Positions 1-8,500 of a stretch of DNA of 64,000 nucleotides are shown in pieces. The notes under the pieces are model-generated. The model searched no databases and was not told where the DNA came from. It worked only from the letters and a program-made list of their open reading frames with translations. The position numbers were made by a program, and so were the translations under genes. Within the stretch, counting starts at the first letter, position 1. Every line of letters begins with the position of its first letter. The stretch spans positions 1 through 64,000 of the forward strand of contig JAHBWC010000009.1 in the NCBI GenBank assembly GCA_019637225.1. Reading direction: 5' to 3'. This stretch comes from Labilithrix sp. (GTDB lineage Bacteria; Myxococcota_A; Polyangia; Polyangiales; Polyangiaceae).

Positions 1-1098
1 CGCGCGCCGAGCCTCGAAGAGCTGCGCTGGGAGCGCGCCGCGCGGCGCCTCGCGCAGGGCCGCCTCGCCGACGCGCGCGCCGATTTCCAGGAGCTCGAGG
101 CGATAGCCAGCGGGGCGCGCGAGCGCTACGAGGTCCTCCGGCGCGCGGCCGACGTCCATCGCGCGCTCGGCCTCGGGGCGGACGCGGCGCTCCTCTACGA
201 GCGGGCCCTGCTCTACCGTCCCGACGATCCCGACGCCGTCGCCGGCCTGGGCGCGGCGATCGCCGCCGAGGGCCGGGGCGCCCGCGGGGCGACGCTGCTC
301 GGTCGCGCGATCGAGCTCGCCGAGGCGCGCGTCCCTCCGCTGCCGACGGCGTGGATGGAGCTCGAGCTCGCGCGCGTGCTCGGTGACCGCCTCGGCGACC
401 GTCCCTCCGCCGTCGCGCGCCTGCGCGCGGTGCGCGACGACGCGCCCGAGGCGATCGACGCGCGCGGCCTCGAGGGCCGCTACCGCGCCGCGCTCGGCGA
501 CGTTAGCGGCGCGTCGCTCGCCTTCGCGCGCCTGCGCGAGCGCGCGGGACACGAGGCGCGGGCGCTCCCCTGGCTCGACGAGGCGGCGCGCTTCGAGGAG
601 GCGCGCGGAGAGCTCCTCGTCGCGCAGAGCCACCTCGCGACGGCGATCGCGATCGCGCCGGCGAACGCGGAGGTCGAGGCGCACTATCGCGCCATCTCGC
701 GCCGGATCGCCGAGGCGGCCGGCGTGCGGCCGATGGCCGTCGTGACCGAGGCCCTACCCGCCCCACCCGAAGCCCCGGCGTCGCTCGAAGACGCGGACGA
801 GGCGGTGCCGTCGCCCGAGGAGGACGAGGTGCAGGTCGAGGCCCTGACGCGGACCCTGCAAGGCGATCCTACGAACGACGCCGTCGTCGACGAGCTGACG
901 ACGCGCCTCGGCCGCCTCGGCCGCAGCATGGATCTGCTCGCGCTCCTCTCCGCGCGCCTCGAGGACGCGCCGCCCGAGCGTCGCGAGGAGCTCCTCCCGC
1001 GCCATCGCGCCGTGCTCGAGCGGCTCGAGGCCGAGGCCCGCGCCGGCGGACGCGACGGCGAAGCCGAGCTCTTCCGCATGGCGCGCGACGCGAGCTGA
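1..1098 (+). CDS. TPR-like helical repeat protein, 5' end cut by window
   Basis: The frame is open from base 1 to the TGA at 1096-1098, giving 365 visible codons, so the real start lies outside the window. The protein is an Ala/Arg/Leu/Glu-rich solenoid with TPR-like helix pairs such as LLYERALLYRPDDPDAV near residue 70 and SHLATAIAIAPANAEVEAHY near residue 210. A Pro/Glu-rich acidic linker follows at about residues 250-275, then a further helical segment. No catalytic motif, signal peptide or membrane segment is visible in this part. It converges on the RdgC-like pair with only 6 bases between the stop codons. It resembles the other large TPR proteins of the window, which in myxobacteria are usually unassigned scaffold proteins. 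The coding call is firm; the function is unknown. Confidence 0.75.
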   Translation, partial: RAPSLEELRWERAARRLAQGRLADARADFQELEAIASGARERYEVLRRAADVHRALGLGADAALLYERALLYRPDDPDAVAGLGAAIAAEGRGARGATLLGRAIELAEARVPPLPTAWMELELARVLGDRLGDRPSAVARLRAVRDDAPEAIDARGLEGRYRAALGDVSGASLAFARLRERAGHEARALPWLDEAARFEEARGELLVAQSHLATAIAIAPANAEVEAHYRAISRRIAEAAGVRPMAVVTEALPAPPEAPASLEDADEAVPSPEEDEVQVEALTRTLQGDPTNDAVVDELTTRLGRLGRSMDLLALLSARLEDAPPERREELLPRHRAVLERLEAEARAGGRDGEAELFRMARDAS

Positions 1099-1104
1099 GC
1101 CGCT

Positions 1105-1761
1105 CTACCTGCGCCGCTTCTTCACGACCACCTTGTCGCGCGCTGCGCGGTAGCGGTCGGCGTCGACGTCGCGACCCTCGACCCAGGCCTCGAGCGCCGG
1201 CACGACGTGCGATTCCCACACCGGCGAGAGCCGGACCGCGAGGAAGTCGCGGTAGAGCGCGGTCGTGAGCGCCTCGACGTCCCGCGCGAAGTGCATCCGG
1301 TCGTAGAACGACTCGTGCGCGAGATCGCTGGTCGCGGCGTCCTCGCGCTTCTTCTTCCGGCGGACCGGCGGCGCGGCGAGCGCAGGCGGCGCCTCGTCTT
1401 CCTGCTTCTTCCGCGGCGGGACGAGCCCGGCGAACGCGAGGGTCTCGCCGCGCAGCGTGAGCGTGCACTCGTGATCGCCGAACGAGAGGTGGAGCCCGGC
1501 GCGCTCCGGCGTCTTGCCCCGAAGCAGCGCCTCCTTCGCCTCGCGGTGCGACCCTGGCGCGCTGCCCTTGATGATCGTCGACTCCTTGCCCTCGTCGAGG
1601 ACCAGGCGCCCTTCGAGCCACAGCCCGAACTGGCCGTGCTCCTCGGTCGACAGCGTCGCCTCGAAGAGCTCGATCTCGAGCCAGAGCCAGAGCAAGAGCT
1701 CGCGACCGACGAAGCGCCGGAGCTCGATGCGGTCGGCCATGTTGATCGGCGCGGCGCTCAT
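1105..1761 (-). CDS. Conserved protein coupled to RdgC-like gene
   Basis: 218 residues, starting at ATG 1761, which overlaps the stop of the upstream rdgC-like gene by four bases (ATGA), so the two are translationally coupled. The N-terminal half is a compact alpha/beta region beginning around RIELRRFVGRELLLWLWLEI. The middle has a Lys/Arg-rich linker (RRKKKRED near residue 140), and the C-terminus is very basic (KVVVKKRRR). There is no signal peptide or membrane span. No family function is recognised. The tight coupling with an RdgC-family gene suggests that the two products act together, perhaps on DNA given the basic tail, but that is inference. The stop TAG lies 6 bases from the stop of the convergent gene at 1098. 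Confidence 0.8.
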   Translation of the reverse strand: MSAAPINMADRIELRRFVGRELLLWLWLEIELFEATLSTEEHGQFGLWLEGRLVLDEGKESTIIKGSAPGSHREAKEALLRGKTPERAGLHLSFGDHECTLTLRGETLAFAGLVPPRKKQEDEAPPALAAPPVRRKKKREDAATSDLAHESFYDRMHFARDVEALTTALYRDFLAVRLSPVWESHVVPALEAWVEGRDVDADRYRAARDKVVVKKRRR

Positions 1762-2414
1762 TCCTCCTCCGCCGCCTCGTCGAAGGAGAGCCGAGCGTCG
1801 GACGCCCCGAGGGAGACCATCTCGAGGTCGTTCCAGGCCTGCTCCTGCGCTTTGTCGAGGCCGATGCGCGCGGCCGTCGTGTACGGCGACTCGGGGATCA
1901 ACGTCAGCCCGAAGGTCTTCTTGAAGAGCTCCGTCATCGCGGCGCCCGGTTTTTGCGCGTGCGAGAAGAAGCGCACGACGCCCTCGCCGATCGCCCAGGC
2001 GACGTCCACCGAGCGCGTCGCGGGCGACATCTGACGCCGGAGCTTCTTCGAGACCATGAGCTTCAGCTCGCTCTTCTCCTTCTTCGAGAGCCGCTCGCGC
2101 CCCTTCTTCTCGAGGTAGGCGGCCTCCGCCTCCTTCACGCGCGTGCGGAGCACGGGGCCGGGGATCGCCCAGCGATCGGTGCGGAAGCCGAGGACGACGT
2201 ACTCGTTGAAGAAGACGTCGTCGTAGCCGAGGTCGACGACGAACGGCTCGCCGACCTTCGCCCAGCCGCTGCGCTCGAGCTCCTCCTCGTCCGGCTCGAG
2301 CGGCCTCATCGCCCGGAGGCGCACCGCCTTCATGAACCGTTCGCGGAAGTCGTCGGGGAGCTCGCCTTCCACGAAGAAGCGAGCGTACGTGAGAGAGCCT
2401 CGAAGCGCCGGCAC
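1758..2414 (-). CDS. rdgC: RdgC-family recombination-associated protein
   Basis: 218 residues from ATG 2414. The sequence follows the RdgC pattern: SLTYARFFVEGELP at the N-terminus, then a region reading VFFNEYVVLGFRTDRWAIPG, a charged helix with RERLSKKEKSELK, a segment beginning VDVAWAIGEGVVRFFS, and the closing FKKTFGLTLIPESPYT. RdgC of E. coli is a toroidal DNA-binding protein that restrains RecA; this protein is shorter than the roughly 300 residues of the enterobacterial form, like other myxobacterial members as I remember them. It overlaps the next gene by ATGA. No SOS-type box was seen in the 92-base gap upstream. The family assignment rests on remembered sequence patterns, and the cellular role in this organism is inferred. 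Confidence 0.72.
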   Translation of the reverse strand: MPALRGSLTYARFFVEGELPDDFRERFMKAVRLRAMRPLEPDEEELERSGWAKVGEPFVVDLGYDDVFFNEYVVLGFRTDRWAIPGPVLRTRVKEAEAAYLEKKGRERLSKKEKSELKLMVSKKLRRQMSPATRSVDVAWAIGEGVVRFFSHAQKPGAAMTELFKKTFGLTLIPESPYTTAARIGLDKAQEQAWNDLEMVSLGASDARLSFDEAAEEE

Positions 2415-2506
2415 GTCGCGGCTCTAACAACTCCGCGCGCGGAAGACCAGACGGAGCCGCGCGCGAATTTCTCCACAGGACCGCGCGAGCCCGCGCCGCG
2501 CGTCGA

Positions 2507-3112
2507 TCAGGACGGCGTGGCGAGCGACGCCTTCACGTCGTCGAGCGCGCGGTCGACCGCGCCGTCGCCGAGCTGGCACGCCAGGGCGATCTTCCCGAGC
2601 ACCGTCCGCTCGACGTCGCTCACGTCGTCGCTCACCTGGGCGATGAGCGCGGCGATGCGGAGGACCTCGATCGCCTGCTCTTCGCGCTGGATCCCCTCGG
2701 CGAGCCGCTGGATCCGGCGTTCGATGCCGTCCTCACCGAGCTGATCGGCGAGGTCCGACACGAGGTCGGCGACGTGGCTCTGCGGGACCGTCCCGCCGCA
2801 CGCCGCCGTGACGATGCGCTCGAACGTCCGACGCTCCTCGTCGTCGAAGACGCCGTCCGACGTCGCGACGAGGTAGGCACCCTCGACGATGCTCTCGAAG
2901 AGCGCGGCGGCGAACGGATCGAAGCCCGTCGGCACCGTCGACTCGTCGGTCGGACGCGAGCCATAGGAGGCCGCGGCGAGCGTGAGGATCGATCGATCGC
3001 TCGTGGGTTGCCCGTCCCCGCGGGGCGAGTGAGGGGTGCGCGCGACCTTGGCGAGCAGGTTGATTCGATCGTCCGTTTGCATTTCGTGAGGGCCGGCCTC
3101 GGGGTGGAGCAT
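2507..3112 (-). CDS. TerB-like (tellurite-resistance-type) helical protein
   Basis: 201 residues from ATG 3112; an internal ATG at 3082 (MQTDDR) would give 191 residues, and neither has a well-placed ribosome site. From about residue 70 the protein is all-helical and acidic: FESIVEGAYLVATSDGVFDD, then EERRTFERIVTAACGG, and later VSDDVSDVERTVLGKIALA. Paired acidic loops of the type DGxxDxxE and D-V-E are typical of the TerB/DjlA-N superfamily, whose members bind divalent metal. The first 60 residues look disordered. The start lies 5 bases after the stop of the upstream lipoprotein gene, so it is probably the last gene of the long minus-strand string. The exact role is unknown. Confidence 0.75.
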   Translation of the reverse strand: MLHPEAGPHEMQTDDRINLLAKVARTPHSPRGDGQPTSDRSILTLAAASYGSRPTDESTVPTGFDPFAAALFESIVEGAYLVATSDGVFDDEERRTFERIVTAACGGTVPQSHVADLVSDLADQLGEDGIERRIQRLAEGIQREEQAIEVLRIAALIAQVSDDVSDVERTVLGKIALACQLGDGAVDRALDDVKASLATPS

Positions 3113-3117
3113 ACCTT

Positions 3118-4944
3118 TCAGCGGGGCTCCTGGGCGAGCAGGATCTCGACGGAGCCCTCCGCGTCGGTCATCGAGCGGCCGATCTCGACGGGGTCCGCCT
3201 CGGGCGCCGCGCCTCCGGGGACGGCGGGGGTAGCGAAGACGCGCACCACGGCGTTCGCGATGACATTTCCGGTGGGGCTCGGGTCGCGGAGCGTGAACAC
3301 CAGCCGGGTCGGAGCCGGCACGCGGATGTCGGGCAGCTCGGCGACCTGCGCCGTCAGCGAGCCCGGTACGTTCGGCCGGACGACGACCCGCGGGAAGCCG
3401 GTCCCCTCCTTCGGGATCACGGACAGGACGTAACGCCCCGGATCCAGCTCGAACGCGAAGGTCCCATCGTCGCCGGTCTCGGTGCGCCCCGGCCGGGGCT
3501 CTGCGAGGAGGGTCGGCTGCGGGGCGGGCGACGTGTCCGGGATGGCGACGACGTCGGCGCCGCTGAGCGGGCGCCCGTCGGTGAGCACCGCACGCCCCTT
3601 CAGGATCGTCCGCGGCGGGGGCTGGAACGTCAGCGCCGTGGGGCCGGCCACCACGACGATCTCCCTCCGCTTGGCGTAGCCCGTGCCCTCCGCCGGCTCG
3701 ATCGTCGCGGCGTAGGTGCCGGGCGGGAGCACGGTGGCGAACTGGCCGCGATCGTCGGTGCTCACCGTGGTCGAGTAGCGGAGGAGCGTCGACGGCTCGG
3801 CGCCCGTCCGCGCGATCGACTCGCTCTCGAAGGAGACGCGCGCCGCGTAGCCGAAGAGCGGCTCGTCTGGGGCCGTCGTCGGCTGGGTGACCACGCCGGC
3901 CACGGACACCGGCGGAGGGATGGGATCGTACTTGATCAGGAGGCCGGACCCGCCGAAGAGCGGCGTGACGTAGCGCGGCACCGCCGTCCAGTCCGCCGGC
4001 GGCGCCACGACGGCCTCGACGTCGTCGCCGAGACCGCCCGTCGGCGTACGCTGCTCGCCCGTCGTGTGGAGCACCACCTCGCTCTCGGTCCCCGACAGCG
4101 TGCGGATCACGGAGATACGCCGCTGCGACGGACGATCGACGAGCCACGCGCGCCAGCCGTCGAGCCCGTCGGAGCGCGTGATGCTCGCCACGCGCTTCGT
4201 CGGATCGTCGAGCTGCTTGAGAAGGAAGGCGTCGACGAAGATGTCCGACGCCACCGAGACCGACTCCGACACCGACGGCGGAAAGAGCTCGTCGAACGGC
4301 GGCTGCGGATAGAACACGCGGCGATAGCGTCCCTCGGGGAGCGCGCGCGAGAATTCGACCGCACTCTTTCCGATACGCGACGAGGCGAAGGCGACGTCGA
4401 GCGGCAGCTTGGGGAACGCCTCCTGCTGCGCGTTGCCGATCGGCTCGTAGACGACGCGCACGGGGATCGACTTGTCCGGCGGCGGCAGCGGATAGCCGAC
4501 TTCGCTCGAGACCTCGGGCGTCACGGAGTAGGCGCCGGTCGCGGCGACGATCCCGCCGAGCGGCAGGCAGAGCGGAGGGCGGCACCGCGTGACGACGCCG
4601 GGCGTGACCGGGGGCTCGGTGAAGGCCGGGTTGCCCTGCGCGTCGCTGAAAAAGACATACGACTGCCCCGGCGCGAAGATCGAGGAGTCCGGGACGTGCA
4701 CGACGATCCAGAACGGGTACTCGGGCCGGCCGCCCGCGGTGAGGATCTCGCACCGGTCCCTGCTCGAGCAGCGGGCCGCCGTGCTCGCGCCCGGATCGTA
4801 CTTCTCGCACGGGCACCGGTTCATGGGCGCGTCGAGCAACGGCCTGGGCTCGATCGGCTCGCACGACGCGGCGCCGGCGATCGCGACGACGACCGCAGCG
4901 CTCGAGATCCGCGCCGCGCCTCGGGTGCGGCCTCCCCGCGTCAC
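3118..4944 (-). CDS. Lipoprotein with carboxypeptidase-regulatory-like beta repeats
   Basis: 608 residues from GTG 4944, overlapping the stop of the upstream gene as GTGA. The N-terminus has an Arg-rich n-region, a hydrophobic stretch and a lipobox-like AGAASC, so export and lipidation are expected. The mature part starts Cys-rich (CPCEKYD, CSSRDRCE). The C-terminal 250 residues hold three CarboxypepD_reg/Ig-like units recognisable by GQFATVLPPGTYAATIEP, GTFAFELDPGRYVLSVIPK and EGSVEILLAQ, preceded by strands such as LKGRAVLTDGRPLSGADV. Such domains are beta-sandwich modules of surface or periplasmic proteins. No enzymatic motif was seen. The neighbouring small lipoprotein probably acts with it at the outer membrane (inference). 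Confidence 0.85.
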   Translation of the reverse strand: MTRGGRTRGAARISSAAVVVAIAGAASCEPIEPRPLLDAPMNRCPCEKYDPGASTAARCSSRDRCEILTAGGRPEYPFWIVVHVPDSSIFAPGQSYVFFSDAQGNPAFTEPPVTPGVVTRCRPPLCLPLGGIVAATGAYSVTPEVSSEVGYPLPPPDKSIPVRVVYEPIGNAQQEAFPKLPLDVAFASSRIGKSAVEFSRALPEGRYRRVFYPQPPFDELFPPSVSESVSVASDIFVDAFLLKQLDDPTKRVASITRSDGLDGWRAWLVDRPSQRRISVIRTLSGTESEVVLHTTGEQRTPTGGLGDDVEAVVAPPADWTAVPRYVTPLFGGSGLLIKYDPIPPPVSVAGVVTQPTTAPDEPLFGYAARVSFESESIARTGAEPSTLLRYSTTVSTDDRGQFATVLPPGTYAATIEPAEGTGYAKRREIVVVAGPTALTFQPPPRTILKGRAVLTDGRPLSGADVVAIPDTSPAPQPTLLAEPRPGRTETGDDGTFAFELDPGRYVLSVIPKEGTGFPRVVVRPNVPGSLTAQVAELPDIRVPAPTRLVFTLRDPSPTGNVIANAVVRVFATPAVPGGAAPEADPVEIGRSMTDAEGSVEILLAQEPR

Positions 4945-5543
4945 GGCTCGATGCCTCCGGCCTCGGCGTCGGCGCCCGCGTCGGAGAGCGGCGGGAGTCC
5001 GGCGTCGAGGACCGGGCAACCCGCGAGGTCTCCCCCAGGGCTGAAGAACCAACCGACCGAGTCCCCGCCCGGCGCCTCCGGCGTGTGCGCGTTGCGCGGG
5101 TCGCTGGTGTTGAGCCGCAGCGCGACGATCACCTCGACGAAGTGACAGCGGTCGAGCGACGGGGCGGTGATCGGGATCTCGAGCACGCGGATGTTCCCGC
5201 GCGTGGACGCGGGCTCGTACTTGCTCGTCTCGTTCTGGATGAACCCCTCGCCCGTGATGGGGTTGTAGTCGATGAACGTCGCCCAGGAGATCTCCGCGAG
5301 CGGATCGGAGAGCTCGACGGGGACGATGAACTTGCTCGGCCAGCGCCCGAGCACGAACGACGTCGACGGGACCACCGACGCCCGCACGACCGTGGGCCGC
5401 CGCTCCGAGGGGCGCGGGAGATCGGTCGGCGGATCGGCGATGATGCACGCGCCGATCGTCACGCCCCCGCACGCGATCGCGACGGCGAGAGCCACCGTGC
5501 GACGGCTGCGGCGTGCGCGTGAGGACCCCATCGGCGCGACCAT
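4941..5543 (-). CDS. Small lipoprotein of unknown function
   Basis: 200 residues from ATG 5543 (MVAPMGSS); ATG 5531 is a possible alternative. A strongly basic n-region (RARRSRR) is followed by a hydrophobic helix and the lipobox IGAC. The mature chain is beta-rich, with phrases such as FVLGRWPSKFIVPVELSDP and RGNIRVLEIPITAPSLDRC, and ends in an acidic Ala/Gly/Asp tail. The start lies 2 bases beyond the stop of the giant TPR gene and the stop overlaps the next start as GTGA, so all are probably made from one transcript. I recognise no domain. The text pattern resembles hypothetical outer-membrane lipoproteins common in myxobacteria. Confidence 0.85.
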   Translation of the reverse strand: MVAPMGSSRARRSRRTVALAVAIACGGVTIGACIIADPPTDLPRPSERRPTVVRASVVPSTSFVLGRWPSKFIVPVELSDPLAEISWATFIDYNPITGEGFIQNETSKYEPASTRGNIRVLEIPITAPSLDRCHFVEVIVALRLNTSDPRNAHTPEAPGGDSVGWFFSPGGDLAGCPVLDAGLPPLSDAGADAEAGGIEP

Positions 5544-5545
5544 CT

Positions 5546-8500
5546 TCACACAGGCGGCAGCCGGCCCGAAGCGAGCCGTTGCGACGCGGGCGTCGGGAGG
5601 TGCCAGCGCGCGTCCGCGTACTCGGGCCGGACCGCGAGACGGAGCAGATCGGCGAGCGACGGGAGCTCCGCGCACAGCCGCTCGAGGCCGCCGGGCTTCT
5701 CGAGCTCGGCGGGATCGGCCTCCGGGAAGCCCGCGAGGACCCGCCGCGCGGCGTGCCCGAAGTCCCCCGTCAGGAACATCCCGACGCGACGCCCGCTCTG
5801 CCGGGCGCGCTCGAGGACGAGCTCGAACGGCGTCGCGTCCGACGACGCGAGCAGCTCCTTCAGCTTCCGCTGCGTGCGAGGCGCGAGCGTCTGCCAGAGC
5901 ATGTCCGCGACGTCCGCGTCCTTGCGGTCGACCGTGACGAGCCCGGGCGGGCCGAAGGCGCCGAGGAGGACGCTCCACAGCGCCCGGGCTTCCGTGAGGC
6001 CGAGGCCGAGCAGGAGCGCGTTCTCCGGGAGCACGCACGAGAGCGCCTCGCCGAGCACCCAGCGGAGATCGCCGCTGTCCTCGCGCGCGTCGCCGGAGAG
6101 GATCGCCGCGGGCGGCGACAGGAGCCCGACCGAGACGGCGAGCGGCGCCCCTTCCTCCTCGAGCGGGAGCTCCCCCTTGCGCGGCTTGCCGAGCCCGCCC
6201 GCGCGCTTGTGGAAGAGCGCGAAGCGCGGCGTGTCGAGCAGGCGGAGCGCGGCCTCGTAGACGCGCGACAAGGCCGACGTCGGTCCCGGCACGACACGCT
6301 CGAGGCCCGACATGCCGGCCGCCGCGGGCGACTTCGCGAAGACCGCCGGCGCGCCCTCCCAGACGACGCCGAAGGCCTCGCCGGCCGGCTCGCGCGAGTG
6401 GCGCGTGAGGAGCGTCAACATCCCCGGCTGCCCGCTCTGCGCGGTGAGCGGCGGAGGCGCGAACGGCCCCGCGACCGGATCGAACGCGCGGAGGACGTGC
6501 TCGATCGCGCGCACGTAGTTCGGGTTCTGGTCCGCGCGCGCCGCGTCGCGCAGCGCGACGAGCCGCGGCACGTTCCCCGGGTTGAGCTCGACGGCCTGCC
6601 GGCGGACCTTGAGGAGCACGCCTCGGCGCGCGGGCTCGTCCCGGAGGAGCTCGTCGAGCACGTCGGCGGCCTCGACGGAGCCCTCCCGCAGCGCCTCGGT
6701 GAGGAGCTTCTCGGCCTCCTCGCGCGCGCCGCGCGCGAGCCCCGCGCGCGCCTTCGCGACCCTCCCCGCCGGGGTCGTCGGGACCTCGCTCACCGAGCTC
6801 GACGGCGCGTTCTCCGACGTCCGCTTCGTCGTCGCCGCCGGCGGCGCCGGCGTCGTGGTCGCCGGCGGCGCCGGCGTCGCGACGGGAGAGGACGGCCGGC
6901 GAGGCGCGGCCTCCGGCGCGGCGCTCGCGCGAGCCTCCGCGGCGATCGGCGGGGGACTCTCCGAGCCGAGCGGCGGGTGCCGCACCGACAGGATCGGCTG
7001 CTCCTCCCCGGCGCCGATGAGCAAGGGCGGCGGGGCCGGCGGGATCTTCGGGATGCCGGGGATCTCCACCGAGAGGCGGCCCGTCATCGGTTCTTCCGCC
7101 GCCGGCGCGCTCGCCTCCACAAGAGCCGAGCCGGGCGGCGCGTCCCCACCCTTCGTCGTGATGCGCGTCGGGACCTCGTCGTCCGACGCGTCCGCGAGCG
7201 CGTCCGGCGTCCTCTGCGTGGCGCCCGAGGGGCTCGAGGCTCGCGTGCCGAGCGGAGGCGTCACGCCCCGCCCCTCCGGCGCGCGGACCGCCGCGATGTG
7301 CCCCGACGGCGAGCGCCCGCGGAACCTCTCGAGCTCGGCGCGGAGCACGATCGACGCGTCCTCCGACGCGTGATCGATCGCCTCGCGCATCGTGCGGTCG
7401 CCTTCGAGTCGCTCGGACGGGTTGTTCGACGCGAGCAACGCCCGCGCGAGCTCCGCGAGGATCTCGCCGCGCTCCGGGCCGGCGAGGCCCTCGGCCAGAC
7501 CGCGGAGGACGCTCCGCGCCTTGACGGTGTCGTCGCGCGAGAGGGCCAGCCGCGCGACGCGAAGGAGCGCGTCCATGCGCGTCTCGGGATCCTTCGCCGC
7601 TTCATTGAGGAAGCGCTGCGTCGACGCGAAGTCGCCGGCGAGCGAAGCGCTCTCCGCGGCGGCCATCGCGACGCGGCCAGGCCGGCGGAGACCGAGGAGG
7701 TTGCCGTAGACGGCCTCCGTGTAGAACCGGTAGGCCTCCTCGTGGCGGCCGCCCTTCGCCGCGCGCTCGGCGAGCCCGAGGGCGACGAGCGGCGCGGCTC
7801 CCACCTCCGCGAGGCATTTCTTCAGCGTCGCCGCCCCTGCCCCAGCGCCGTGCGCGACGTCCTCGGCCTCCGCGAGGAGGAATGCCCAGAGCGCGACGTC
7901 GTCCGGCTCGAGCGGAGCCCTGGGCTCGTCCGCGCGCGCACCCGTCAGCCGCTCGAGCGAAGCGATCGTCGCGAGCGCGTCGTCCCTCGTCCCCGCGCCG
8001 CGGAGGCGGTACTCGAGCCCGCGCGCGAAGAGCTGCGTCGACGCGGCGTCCGGCGCGAGCCTCGCGGCGTCTCGCGCACGCGCGAGCGACGCGTCGCTGT
8101 CTCCGGCTCGCGCCGCCGCCTGCGCGGCCTCGACGAGCATCTCGCTGCGCAGACGCGGCTCGTCGACCGAGACGCGCGCGAGCTCGGCGAGAGCGTCGCC
8201 CAGCTCGCGCGGCTCTTGCGACGCGCGCGCCACCTCGACCCTCACCTCGGCGACGGCGATGGTGCCGGGCGCGCGCTTCGAGAGCTCCTCGACGGCGCGC
8301 GCAGCCTTGGCCGGATCGCCCGCGGCGACGAGCGCGCGCACGCGACGCGTCCCGAGCGCGACGTACTCGAGCTCCTCGTGGGTCGCGGCGAGGAGCCGCT
8401 CGATGGCGGGGAGCGCCCTCTCGGGCTCACCGGCGCGCTCGTAGAGATCGGCCAGCCACCGGAGCGCGCTCGTGTGCCCCGGCTGCTCGAGCAGGACCTG

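Noticed and set aside
1958..2430. Upstream extension of the RdgC partner frame (continuing to 2430 on minus)
   Set aside because: This part is a shadow of the RdgC-like gene in another frame; the true start overlaps the RdgC stop at 1758-1761.
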